Shown here piece by piece: positions 8,348 to 17,624 of a stretch of 64,000 bases of DNA; within the stretch, counting starts at the first letter, position 1, and each line of letters opens with the position of its first letter. The translations under genes were made by a program, and so were the position numbers. The stretch is from Microbacterium testaceum (lineage in GTDB: Bacteria; Actinomycetota; Actinomycetes; Actinomycetales; Microbacteriaceae). The stretch spans positions 61,695 to 125,694 of the forward strand of contig NZ_QDFT01000006.1 in the NCBI RefSeq assembly GCF_003075375.1, in the 5' to 3' direction. Below the pieces are notes generated by a model. The model was not told where the DNA came from. It did not search any database and was given only the letters and a program-made list of their open reading frames with translations.

Positions 8348-9970
8348 TTGAGCAAAGTCGATATCAGCGCCACCGCACAGATCCGCCGGCTGGCCAAAGC
8401 CCACCCCAGCCTGACCGCCATCGTCTACGAGGGACGCGACGTGTCGTACTCCGAGTTGTACGGTCTCATCGAGCGGCTGGCGGCGAGTTTGAGTGAGGAC
8501 AAGGTGGGGCCGGGCGAACGCGTGGCCTACGCGGGTCACAACAGCCTCACCTTCTTCGTGACGTTCTTCGCCGCCACATGGGTGGGAGCAGCGTTCGTAC
8601 CCCTCAACTTCCGATTGGCGGCGCCTGAGACACGCGCGGTGCTCGAGGACGCCCAGCCCAGCGTGCTCGTCTCCGAGCCTCTGCAGGCAGCGGTCATCGA
8701 CCCGTTCGTGGATCGACTCGGACTCGTTCGCGCCCTCGTGGTCGACGACGACGAGCACACGCCGGCGGCCGAGTACTCCAGCGACGTGTGGGGCTCGTAC
8801 GGCGACTACAGCGCGAGCGGTGCGACCGCGCCCGAGATGACTTCTCGGAACGATGACGACTTGGCCGCCCTGCTCTACACGTCGGGGACGACTGGTCGAG
8901 CCAAAGGTGTGATGCTCACGCACGGCAATCTCTGGTGGAACTGGGTCAACGTGGACACCGTCGTGGACACGCGCTTCGGAGACGTGTGCTTCGCCGCTGC
9001 TCCGCTTTTCCACATCGGCGGGTTCAACGCGCTCGCGCTTCGGACCCTGACCCGAGGTGGCACGCTCATCGTGCGGCGCGCATTCCAGCCCGCACAAGCC
9101 GTCCGGGACCTCGTCAAGTACCGCGTGACGAGCATGTTCCTCGTGCCGGCGATGCTCGCCAGTATCGAGCGCGAGCCCGAATTCGCCGAAGCCGACCTCG
9201 GTGCGCTGCGCTCCACCATCGCCGCCGGTGCACCGGTCCCGCCGGCGCTGATCTCCCGCTATGTCGACAAGGGCGTCCTGATCCAACAGGCATGGGGACT
9301 GACGGAGACCTCGCCGTTCTCGACCTATCTCGAGGCCTCCCGGACCACCGAGAAGCTCGGGTCGTGCGGGATCCAGATGCCCTACACCCAGGTGAAGGTG
9401 GTCGACCCGGCATCCCTCGAACCCATCGCGGAACCCGGCGTCTCGGGTGAGTTGTGGGTACGCGGACCGAACGTCTCGCCCGGCTACTGGAACAATCCCG
9501 AGGCAACCGCCGCCGCCTTCTCGGAGCACGGGTGGTTCCGCACCGGGGACCTGGGTTACATGGACGAAGAGGGGTACATCTTCATCGTGGACCGCTTGAA
9601 GGACATGGTCATCTCAGGTGGCGAGAACGTCTACCCCGCGGAGGTCGAGAACGTCTTGAACTCGCATCCCGCCGTGGCCGACGTCGCCGTGATCGGGGTT
9701 CCTGACGACCGGTGGGGTGAAGCCGTCTGCGCAGTGGTCGCATTCCGTGCAAAACCCCTCACCCTCGAAGAGATCCGAGAGTTCCTCTCCGGCCGCATCG
9801 CTCGCTACAAATTGCCCTCGCGGCTCATCGTCGTGGATCTCGTTCCTCGCAACGGAGCAGGGAAACTCGACAAGCCGACGATCCGGCGGCAATTGGCCGG
9901 GGTGCCCATCCCCTCCATCGCGACCGTCACGGCTGCTCCCTTCACCGAGGCTGTCCGAACGCGAAGCTGA
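8348..9970 (+). CDS. AMP-dependent acyl-CoA synthetase/ligase (ANL superfamily)
   Basis: A 540-residue adenylate-forming enzyme that joins CoA to a carboxylic acid using ATP. Signature blocks in order: the P-loop-like LLYTSGTTGRAKGVMLTHGN near residues 177-196, the A5 motif QAWGLTETSP, the hinge region with IFIVDRLKDMVISGGENVYP, and the C-terminal lysine block NGAGKLDK. TTG 8348 is chosen because GAGGAG lies eight bases upstream and homology begins immediately after it. A longer open frame through the divergent promoter region is not supported. By context it may activate a phenylpropanoid or other aromatic acid; sequence alone does not fix the acid. Confidence 0.88.
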   Translation: MSKVDISATAQIRRLAKAHPSLTAIVYEGRDVSYSELYGLIERLAASLSEDKVGPGERVAYAGHNSLTFFVTFFAATWVGAAFVPLNFRLAAPETRAVLEDAQPSVLVSEPLQAAVIDPFVDRLGLVRALVVDDDEHTPAAEYSSDVWGSYGDYSASGATAPEMTSRNDDDLAALLYTSGTTGRAKGVMLTHGNLWWNWVNVDTVVDTRFGDVCFAAAPLFHIGGFNALALRTLTRGGTLIVRRAFQPAQAVRDLVKYRVTSMFLVPAMLASIEREPEFAEADLGALRSTIAAGAPVPPALISRYVDKGVLIQQAWGLTETSPFSTYLEASRTTEKLGSCGIQMPYTQVKVVDPASLEPIAEPGVSGELWVRGPNVSPGYWNNPEATAAAFSEHGWFRTGDLGYMDEEGYIFIVDRLKDMVISGGENVYPAEVENVLNSHPAVADVAVIGVPDDRWGEAVCAVVAFRAKPLTLEEIREFLSGRIARYKLPSRLIVVDLVPRNGAGKLDKPTIRRQLAGVPIPSIATVTAAPFTEAVRTRS

Positions 9971-10050
9971 GTGAGCTCGCGCCCTCGCGCTCAGCGGCGG
10001 GCCGGGCGTCGCCGTGCCGGCTCGACGAGAGCATCCGACTCACCCTGACT

Positions 10051-10116
10051 CGCAGGACCGGCGGAACACCCCGCGCCGCCCGACGCCCCATGAGTGGGGG
10101 ACCCTCCGGTCCTGCG
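10051..10116. other. Structured 66-base element with 11-bp closing stem and inner hairpin
   Basis: CGCAGGACCGG at 10051-10061 pairs perfectly with CCGGTCCTGCG at 10106-10116. The enclosed sequence holds an inner hairpin with a CCCC...GGGG stem. It sits between the acyl-CoA ligase stop and the terminator next to tRNA-Leu. It could be part of an RNA 3' end, an old repeat, or a recombination footprint. No coding is seen. Confidence 0.45.
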
Positions 10117-10123
10117 AAAAAGC

Positions 10124-10151
10124 GAAGGCCCCGGGAGAACCCGGGGCCTTC
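10124..10151. terminator. Intrinsic terminator between acyl-CoA ligase and tRNA-Leu
   Basis: GAAGGCCCCGGG (10124-10135), a four-base AGAA loop, then CCCGGGGCCTTC (10140-10151) form a perfect 12-bp stem. It lies between converging transcripts, the tRNA gene (leftward) and the ligase (rightward), and could serve both. A run of As precedes it, giving a U-tract for the leftward tRNA transcript. Confidence 0.85.
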
Positions 10152-10160
10152 GTCTTGCTG

Positions 10161-10244
10161 TGCGCGAGGGGGGACTTGAACCCCCACGCCCTTGCGGGCA
10201 CTGGCACCTGAAGCCAGCGCGTCTACCTATTCCGCCACTCGCGC
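10161..10244 (-). tRNA. leuT: tRNA-Leu (anticodon CAG)
   Basis: Read on the minus strand the gene starts GCGCGAG and pairs with a 3' CTCGCGC plus discriminator A. The anticodon stem-loop is CTGGC-TTCAGGT-GCCAG, giving anticodon CAG, and a variable arm (TGCCCGCAAGGGCG) marks a class II tRNA-Leu. The T-loop GTTCAAGTC is present. The 3' CCA is not encoded. A tRNA-Leu next to fhaA is also found in M. tuberculosis. Its 3' end faces the aromatic cluster, a common integration geometry. Confidence 0.95.
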
Positions 10245-10396
10245 GAGTCACGGCACGGATGCCACGAACTCAACTTCCCGAGAATATCACGGCCACGACC
10301 CCACCACGAAACGCGGGCCCGAAAGCCCCCTTCCATGACCTGTCCAGGCGTGCTGACTACGATGTGCCTACTGGTCTGCCTGCCTGAAGGAGTCTC

Positions 10397-11134
10397 GTGG
10401 GGCTACTCGACAGTTTCGAGAAAGGTCTCGAACGCGCCGTCAACGGTGCGTTCGCGAAGACCTTCCGCAGTGGCATCCAGCCGGTGGAGATCGCTTCTGC
10501 GCTGCGCAGTGAGCTCGACAAGAAGGCCGTGGTCGTCACGCGCGACCGCATCCTGGCGCCCAACACCTTCAGCGTGCGCCTCTCCCCCGCCGACGACGAG
10601 AAGATGAGCGCGCTGGGCTCGACCCTGGTGTCCGAGCTCGACACGCTCGTCAAGAAGCACGCGCGCACGCAGGGCTACTCGTTCGCGGGCCCCGTGGCCA
10701 TCTCGATCGAGCGCGACTCGTCGTTGTCGACCGGCACGCTGCGCGTCGACTCGCAGACCACCGAGGGTCGCATCGCGTGGCGAGGTGTCGTCGACATCGA
10801 CGGCACGCGGCATCCCCTCACCGGTGCGCGCACGGTCATCGGCCGCGGGAGCGACGCCGACATCACCATCCCCGACGCCGGCACCAGCCGCAAGCACGTC
10901 GAGATCCTGTGGGACGGCGAGCGCGCGATGGTCCGCGACCTCGGCTCGACCAACGGCACCACCCTCAACGGCCGCAAGGTCTCCGAGGCCGCTCTGCCGC
11001 CCGATTCGACGATCTCGATCGGCCGCACCAATATCGTGTTCCGTGTGGTGGCTCAGGCGCAGCCGCCGCGGCGCCCGTCGGCGTCCGACGCCACGCGCAT
11101 CTTCGACGTCCGGGAACGGGGACCCCAGTCATGA
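10397..11134 (+). CDS. fhaA: FHA domain-containing protein FhaA (DUF3662 + FHA)
   Basis: A 245-residue phosphothreonine-recognition protein. The N-terminal ~110 residues are the DUF3662 domain (GLLDSFEKGLERAVNGAF). A low-complexity-free linker leads to a C-terminal FHA domain with the phosphopeptide-binding motifs GRGSDADI, TSRKHVEI and GSTNGTTLNGRKV. In mycobacteria FhaA binds phosphorylated MurJ/MviN and PknB substrates and tunes peptidoglycan synthesis; the same role is inferred here. The GTG start has AAGGAG at 10387-10392. It opens a long operon and overlaps fhaB by ATGA. Confidence 0.95.
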   Translation: MGLLDSFEKGLERAVNGAFAKTFRSGIQPVEIASALRSELDKKAVVVTRDRILAPNTFSVRLSPADDEKMSALGSTLVSELDTLVKKHARTQGYSFAGPVAISIERDSSLSTGTLRVDSQTTEGRIAWRGVVDIDGTRHPLTGARTVIGRGSDADITIPDAGTSRKHVEILWDGERAMVRDLGSTNGTTLNGRKVSEAALPPDSTISIGRTNIVFRVVAQAQPPRRPSASDATRIFDVRERGPQS

Positions 11135-11670
11135 GTCCGTTGACTCTTCTTCTTCTGCAGGGCGGGTTCCTCGTGCTGCTCTGGTTCTTCGTGTTCGGGG
11201 TGGTCTACTCGCTGCGCGCCGACCTGTTCGGCGTCAAGGTGCGCAAGCTCCCCGAGCCGGCGGCATCCCCCGCTCCGGCGGCGGCCGCCCCCACCGCGTC
11301 GCCCGACGCGGTCACCACGCAGGTCAAGCGTCCCGCCGCCCCCGCCCCCGCCCCCGTGGGCGGTCTCGCCACGACGTCGGCCGTGTCACGCATCGTCATC
11401 ACCAGCGGCCCCAAGGCGGGCCTCGAGCTGCCGCTCGGCACCGAGCCGCTCACGATCGGGCGCTCGAGCGAGTCGGGACTGGTTATCCGCGACGACTACA
11501 CCTCCAGCCACCACGCCCGTCTCGTGCTGTGGGGAGACCAGTGGATGCTGCAGGACCTCGACTCCACCAACGGCACCTCGCACGACGGCGTCCGTGTCGC
11601 GGCCCCGGTGCAGGTGAAGGTGGGTGCACCCATCAAGGTCGGCGCGACGACGTTCGAGTTGAGGAAGTAA
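11131..11670 (+). CDS. fhaB: Membrane-anchored FHA protein FhaB
   Basis: A 179-residue protein with one N-terminal transmembrane helix (residues ~3-26, PLTLLLLQGGFLVLLWFF), a Pro/Ala-rich linker, and a C-terminal FHA domain (GRSSESGLVI, SSHHARLVL, STNGTSHDG). FhaB is the usual partner encoded next to the Ser/Thr phosphatase PstP and kinases PknA/PknB. It reads phospho-signals at the division site in relatives. The start overlaps the fhaA stop. A nine-base gap separates it from pstP. Confidence 0.93.
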   Translation: MSPLTLLLLQGGFLVLLWFFVFGVVYSLRADLFGVKVRKLPEPAASPAPAAAAPTASPDAVTTQVKRPAAPAPAPVGGLATTSAVSRIVITSGPKAGLELPLGTEPLTIGRSSESGLVIRDDYTSSHHARLVLWGDQWMLQDLDSTNGTSHDGVRVAAPVQVKVGAPIKVGATTFELRK

Positions 11671-11679
11671 CCCTCCTCC

Positions 11680-12914
<1,235 letters not shown>

Positions 12915-12918
<4 letters not shown>

Positions 12919-14318
12919 CAGACCAGAAGCTGACCCGATCCTCGGATGCCGTGTCCACCGACACGGCCGTCATGCGCGCGCTCAAGAAGATCCGCGTCCC
13001 CGCGAAGCAGCGCAACCGCGAGCTGGGCCTGCTCGTCTTCGCGATCGCCGTCTACGCGGGCGCGGTCGTCCTCGTGCAGCTCGGTGCGACGGGAGCGGTC
13101 GAGACCGGCTTCCTCACGCTGGCGGCTGTGCCGGCGGTCCTCGCGCTGATCACGCACGTGGTGCTGCGCCTGCGCGCGCGCGACGCCGACCCCTTCGTCC
13201 TCCCGATCGCCACCGTCCTCACGGGTCTGGGCATCGCGATGATCTACCGCATCGACCTTGCCGAGCAGTCGACGGGGTGGGATGCCACCGGCCACCGCCA
13301 GATCGCCTGGGCGGCGATCGCGATGGTCGCGGCCCTGGCCGTGCTGATCTTCGTCCGCAACTACCGCGTGCTGTTCCGCTACACCTATCTGTTCGGCCTG
13401 GTCGGCATCCTGCTGCTCCTGCTGCCCTTCGTGCCGGGCCTCGGGACCGACCAGAACGCCGACGTGTGGGTGTCGCTGGGCTTCGTGTCGTTCCAGCCCG
13501 GTGAGCTGGCCAAGATCTGCCTGGCCATCTTCTTCGCCGGCTACCTGGTCCGCACGCGCGAGAGCCTCACCTCGACCGGGACGCGCTTCCTCTTCATGAC
13601 GTGGCCGCGTGCGCGCGAGCTCGGTCCGGTGCTCATCATCTGGCTCGTCTCGCTGGGCATCATCGTGCTGCAGCGCGACCTCGGCACGGGCCTGCTCATC
13701 TTCGGCATGTTCGTCGCGATGCTGTACGTCGCGACCGGCAAGACCAGCTGGGTGCTGATCGGCCTGGTGCTGGTGGCGAGCGGTGCGTTCCTGGCATCCC
13801 GGTTCCTCCCCTACGTCAACGGGCGTTTCGCCAACTGGCTCAACGCCTTCGACCCCGAGGTGATCGACCGCGACGGCGGCAGCTACCAGCTGGTGCAGGG
13901 CATCTTCGGCCTGTCGCACGGCGGTCTGTTCGGCACGGGTCTCGGCCAGGGCCGGCCGTACATCACGCCCCTGTCGCAGAGCGACTACATCGTGCCCAGC
14001 CTCGGAGAAGAGCTCGGCCTGGTGGGCCTCTTCGCGATCCTCGCGCTGTACATGGTCTTCACCAGCCGCGGGATCCGCGTGGGCCTGGCAGGGCAGGACG
14101 ACTTCGGCAAGCTGCTCGCGACCGGCTTCTCGTTCACGATCGCCCTGCAGGTGTTCATCATGGTCGGCGGGGTGACCCGCGTCATCCCGCTCACCGGTCT
14201 GACCACCCCGTTCCTGGCCGCCGGAGGCTCGTCGCTGATCGCGAACTGGATCATCGTGGCCTTCCTGCTCAGAATCTCGGATGCCGTGCGCAGCCGCCCC
14301 CGGGTGGTGATCGGCTGA
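12915..14318 (+). CDS. rodA: SEDS peptidoglycan glycosyltransferase (RodA/FtsW family)
   Basis: A 467-residue polytopic membrane protein with about twelve transmembrane helices. SEDS enzymes polymerise lipid II glycan strands with a partner class B PBP. Family features include QPGELAKI in the middle, LVIFGMF-type helix with the essential Asp region (LQRDLGTG), the extracellular SYQLVQGIFGLSHGGLFGTG loop, and EELGLVG near the end. It is followed by pbpA as in other Actinobacteria. The start is coupled to pstP. The choice of RodA rather than FtsW rests on this operon context. Confidence 0.93.
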
Positions 14319-14367
14319 TGACCCGACCGACCGCACCCGCCGTCACCCCGATCCGCGAGGAGGCACC

Positions 14368-15822
14368 GTGACCAAAGAGCTCCGACGCCTCAGCATCGTC
14401 ATGCTGGCGATGTTCCTGGCGCTGTTCGCCTCGACGAGCATCATCCAGGTGGTCCAGGCCAACGCCCTGACCAACACCTCGGGCAACACCCGCGCGCTCT
14501 ACGACTCGTACGAGGTGCAGCGCGGATCCATCATCGCCAGCGGCACGCCCATCGCGCAGTCCGTCCCGTCCGACGACGTCTACAGCTGGCAGCGGCAGTA
14601 CACGGATGCCGCGATGTGGGCGCCCGTGACCGGCTACATGAACCCCGTGCTCGACTCGCGCACCGCCATCGAGCAGGCCGAGAACAGCGTGCTCAGCGGC
14701 CAGGACTCCAACCAGTTCTTCTCGCGCATCGACCGCGCCATCACCGGTCAGGCCCCGCGCGGCTCGAACGTCGAACTGTCGGTCGACGCCACCGTGCAGA
14801 AAGCCGCGTGGGACGCCCTGGGCGACCTGCAGGGTGCGGTCGTCGCGATCGAGCCGTCGACCGGGCGCATCCTGGCGATGGTCTCCAAGCCCAGCTTCGA
14901 CACGAACGCCCTCGCCTCGCACGACACCGCGAGCGTCGACGCCGCCTACGACCAGCTCGTCGCGGATTCGTCGAAGCCCCTCGACAACCGCGCCATCGCG
15001 GGCGACCTCAACCCGCCCGGGTCGACCTTCAAGCTGGTCGTCGCGTCGGCGGCGCTCGCCTCGGGTCGCTACACGCCCGACTCGGCTTTCCCCAATCTCG
15101 CGGCGTACACCCTCCCGCAGTCGACGAACGTCGTCAGCAACGCCGGCGGCGGCGCGTGCGGCGAGGGCGAGACCGTCACCATCGCGACGGCCCTGCGTCT
15201 GAGCTGCAACATCCCCTTCGCCGAGCTGGCGGTCGAGCTCGGCGACGACGCGATCCGCGCCGAGGCCGAGAAGTACGGCTTCAACGCCACCTTCACCATG
15301 CCGCTGCAGTCCACGGCATCCACGTACCCCGCCTCGCCCAACGCTCCGCAGACCGCGCTGAGCGGCTTCGGACAGGGCGATGTGCGCGCGACCCCCCTGC
15401 AGATGGCGATGGTCTCGGCGGGTATCGCCAACGGCGGTGTGGTGATGAACCCGCGCATGGTCGACCGGGTGATCGGCACCGATCTGTCGGTCACCGACCA
15501 GGGTGCGGACAGCGAGTTCGGTCGTGCTCTCGAGCCCGACATCGCCGCGCAGATGGTGTCGATGATGACGGCGAACGTCCAGGACGGCGCGGCATCGAAT
15601 GCAACAATAGACGGGGTCCGAGTGGCGGGTAAGACCGGCACCGCGGAGAACGATTCCCGTCCCTACACTCTCTGGTTCACCGGCTTCGCACCGGCGGACG
15701 ACCCCCGGGTCGCCGTCGCCGTGGTCGTCGAAAACGGCGGGGGCCGGGGGCAGAACGGGAGCGGCAACGAGATCGCCGCCCCGATAGCGAAGAAGGTCAT
15801 GGAGGCGGTGCTGAGCAAATGA
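14368..15822 (+). CDS. pbpA: Class B penicillin-binding protein PbpA
   Basis: A 484-residue transpeptidase that cross-links peptidoglycan outside the membrane. One N-terminal membrane anchor (residues ~9-29) is followed by a short dimerisation region and the transpeptidase domain. Active-site motifs: Ser219-x-x-Lys222 in PGSTFK, Ser279-Cys-Asn281, and Lys422-Thr-Gly in GKTGTAEN. The GTG start has GAGGAGG ahead of it. A 17-codon frame (14319-14372) starts exactly at the rodA stop and overlaps the pbpA start; it may only reflect chance or may help coupling. The stop overlaps pknA (ATGA). Confidence 0.95.
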   Translation: MTKELRRLSIVMLAMFLALFASTSIIQVVQANALTNTSGNTRALYDSYEVQRGSIIASGTPIAQSVPSDDVYSWQRQYTDAAMWAPVTGYMNPVLDSRTAIEQAENSVLSGQDSNQFFSRIDRAITGQAPRGSNVELSVDATVQKAAWDALGDLQGAVVAIEPSTGRILAMVSKPSFDTNALASHDTASVDAAYDQLVADSSKPLDNRAIAGDLNPPGSTFKLVVASAALASGRYTPDSAFPNLAAYTLPQSTNVVSNAGGGACGEGETVTIATALRLSCNIPFAELAVELGDDAIRAEAEKYGFNATFTMPLQSTASTYPASPNAPQTALSGFGQGDVRATPLQMAMVSAGIANGGVVMNPRMVDRVIGTDLSVTDQGADSEFGRALEPDIAAQMVSMMTANVQDGAASNATIDGVRVAGKTGTAENDSRPYTLWFTGFAPADDPRVAVAVVVENGGGRGQNGSGNEIAAPIAKKVMEAVLSK

Positions 15823-17597
15823 GACCGACGCAGGGTGTGACCTTCGGAGGACGCTACGAGCTGGATTCGCGGATCGCGATCGGCGGGATGGGCGAGGTCT
15901 GGGAAGCGACCGACCACGTCATCGGACGTACCGTCGCGATCAAGATCCTCAAAGACGAGTACATGGGCGACCCGGGCTTCCTCGAGCGCTTCCGCGCCGA
16001 GGCCCGTCACGCCGCGCTCGTCAACCATGAGGGCATCGCGAGCGTGTTCGACTACGGCGAAGAGGACGGCAGCGCCTTCCTCGTCATGGAGCTCGTGCCC
16101 GGCGAGGCCCTCTCGACCATCCTCGAGCGCGAGGGCTCGCTGTCGACCGACAAGACGCTCGACATCGTCGCGCAGACCGCCGCGGCCCTGCAGGCGGCCC
16201 ATGCCGCGGGTCTCGTGCACCGCGACATCAAGCCCGGCAACCTGCTGATCACCCCCGACGGCCGAGTCAAGATCACCGACTTCGGTATCGCCCGCATCGC
16301 CGACCAGGTGCCGCTCACCGCGACCGGCCAGGTCATGGGCACCGTGCAGTACCTCTCGCCCGAGCAGGCGTCGGGCCACCCCGCCTCGCCCGCGACCGAC
16401 ACGTACTCGCTCGGCATCGTCGCGTACGAGAGCCTGGCCGGCAAGCGCCCGTTCACCGGTGAATCGCAGGTCGCGATCGCGATGGCGCAGATCAACGAGC
16501 AGCCCGCCCCGCTGCCGCCCACGGTCGCCGTGCCGGTGCAGAACCTCGTGATGGCGATGATCGCCAAGAAACCCGAGGACCGCCCCGCCTCGTCTGCAGC
16601 CGTCTCGCGCGCCGCCACGGCCCTGCGCCGCGGAGACCTCGCTGCCGCGGCCGCCGCGGTGCCCGCCGTCGCCGCCGGAGCCGCCGCGGTGGACGACGCC
16701 ACGCAGCTGCTCACCGCGGGTCAGACCTCGGCGACGACGCGGCTCATGCCCGCTGCCGCCGCGACCTCGCTCCTCACCGAGGAGCACACCGAAGAGGACC
16801 CGGCTCCGCAGAAGAAGAAGCGCAGCCCCTGGACGTGGCCGCTCATCGCGCTGATCGTCCTGCTCGCGCTCGTGCTGGGCGGCACGCTCTTCACGCTGCT
16901 GGGAAACCAGGGCCAGCCGGATGCGGCGCCGACCAGCGCCTCGCCGACGGCGACGACGCCCAGCGTCGCCCCGTCCTCGCCGACACCGACGCCCACCCAG
17001 ACGTCGCAGCGCGTCGAGGTCGGCTCGCTCGGCCTGCAGGGCAAGACCTGCGACGAGGCGCGGGCGATCCTCGACGAGAACAACCTCGTCGCGGACTGCC
17101 GCGTCGGAAACGCGGCGACCTCGGCGAACGACGTCGGTCTCATCTACGACGTCAACCCCACGGGCCGCGTCGACGAGGGTACGACGATCACGGTCACCAC
17201 CTACGCGAACCAGACCGAGCTGCCCACCCCCGGTACGCCCACCCTGCCGGGTGCCTCGGTCTCGGCCGGCAGCGACATCCAGGTGTCGTGGCAGCAGTAC
17301 ACGTGCCCGTCCGGAACCGGCCAGGTCACGTCGTACAACTTCACGGCGACCAACGGCACCTTCGACACCAATGGTCAGTCGACCGCGGCGTTCGCTCCCG
17401 ACGCCCGCAACGCGCAGCTCAAGGTAAGCAACGCGGCGGGTCAGACCCTGCGGGTGACGTACACCGTCAGCTGCTCGGGCACGGGCGACCGCCAGGCCGG
17501 GCCGTCGGGCGAAGCGTCGGCGACGATTACCGGTGGCAACACGCCCTCGCCGTCGGCGACGGGCAACGGCGCCGCCGCCACCCCCGTCCGTCCCTGA
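15819..17597 (+). CDS. pknA: Ser/Thr protein kinase PknA-like, with one PASTA-like and a C-terminal beta-sandwich domain
   Basis: A 592-residue transmembrane kinase. The Hanks kinase domain spans residues ~10-280 with the glycine loop IAIGGMGEV, Lys42 in VAIKILK, Asp136 in HRDIKPGN, DFG and an SPEQA activation segment. A 60-residue Ala-rich juxtamembrane linker leads to a transmembrane helix at ~340-362. Outside are a Pro/Ser/Thr-rich stalk, one PASTA-like repeat (LGLQGKTCDEARAIL) and a ~95-residue FN3/Ig-like segment with two Cys. Typical PknA proteins lack PASTA, so the ectodomain is unusual. Coupled to pbpA; pknB follows after 27 bases. Confidence 0.9.
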   Translation: MRPTQGVTFGGRYELDSRIAIGGMGEVWEATDHVIGRTVAIKILKDEYMGDPGFLERFRAEARHAALVNHEGIASVFDYGEEDGSAFLVMELVPGEALSTILEREGSLSTDKTLDIVAQTAAALQAAHAAGLVHRDIKPGNLLITPDGRVKITDFGIARIADQVPLTATGQVMGTVQYLSPEQASGHPASPATDTYSLGIVAYESLAGKRPFTGESQVAIAMAQINEQPAPLPPTVAVPVQNLVMAMIAKKPEDRPASSAAVSRAATALRRGDLAAAAAAVPAVAAGAAAVDDATQLLTAGQTSATTRLMPAAAATSLLTEEHTEEDPAPQKKKRSPWTWPLIALIVLLALVLGGTLFTLLGNQGQPDAAPTSASPTATTPSVAPSSPTPTPTQTSQRVEVGSLGLQGKTCDEARAILDENNLVADCRVGNAATSANDVGLIYDVNPTGRVDEGTTITVTTYANQTELPTPGTPTLPGASVSAGSDIQVSWQQYTCPSGTGQVTSYNFTATNGTFDTNGQSTAAFAPDARNAQLKVSNAAGQTLRVTYTVSCSGTGDRQAGPSGEASATITGGNTPSPSATGNGAAATPVRP

Positions 17598-17624
17598 TCC
17601 ACCTCTACGCCAGGAGTTCTTCTC

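Noticed and set aside
14319..14372. 17-codon frame overlapping the pbpA start
   Set aside because: Too short and compositionally ordinary; could couple translation but I cannot support it as a gene.
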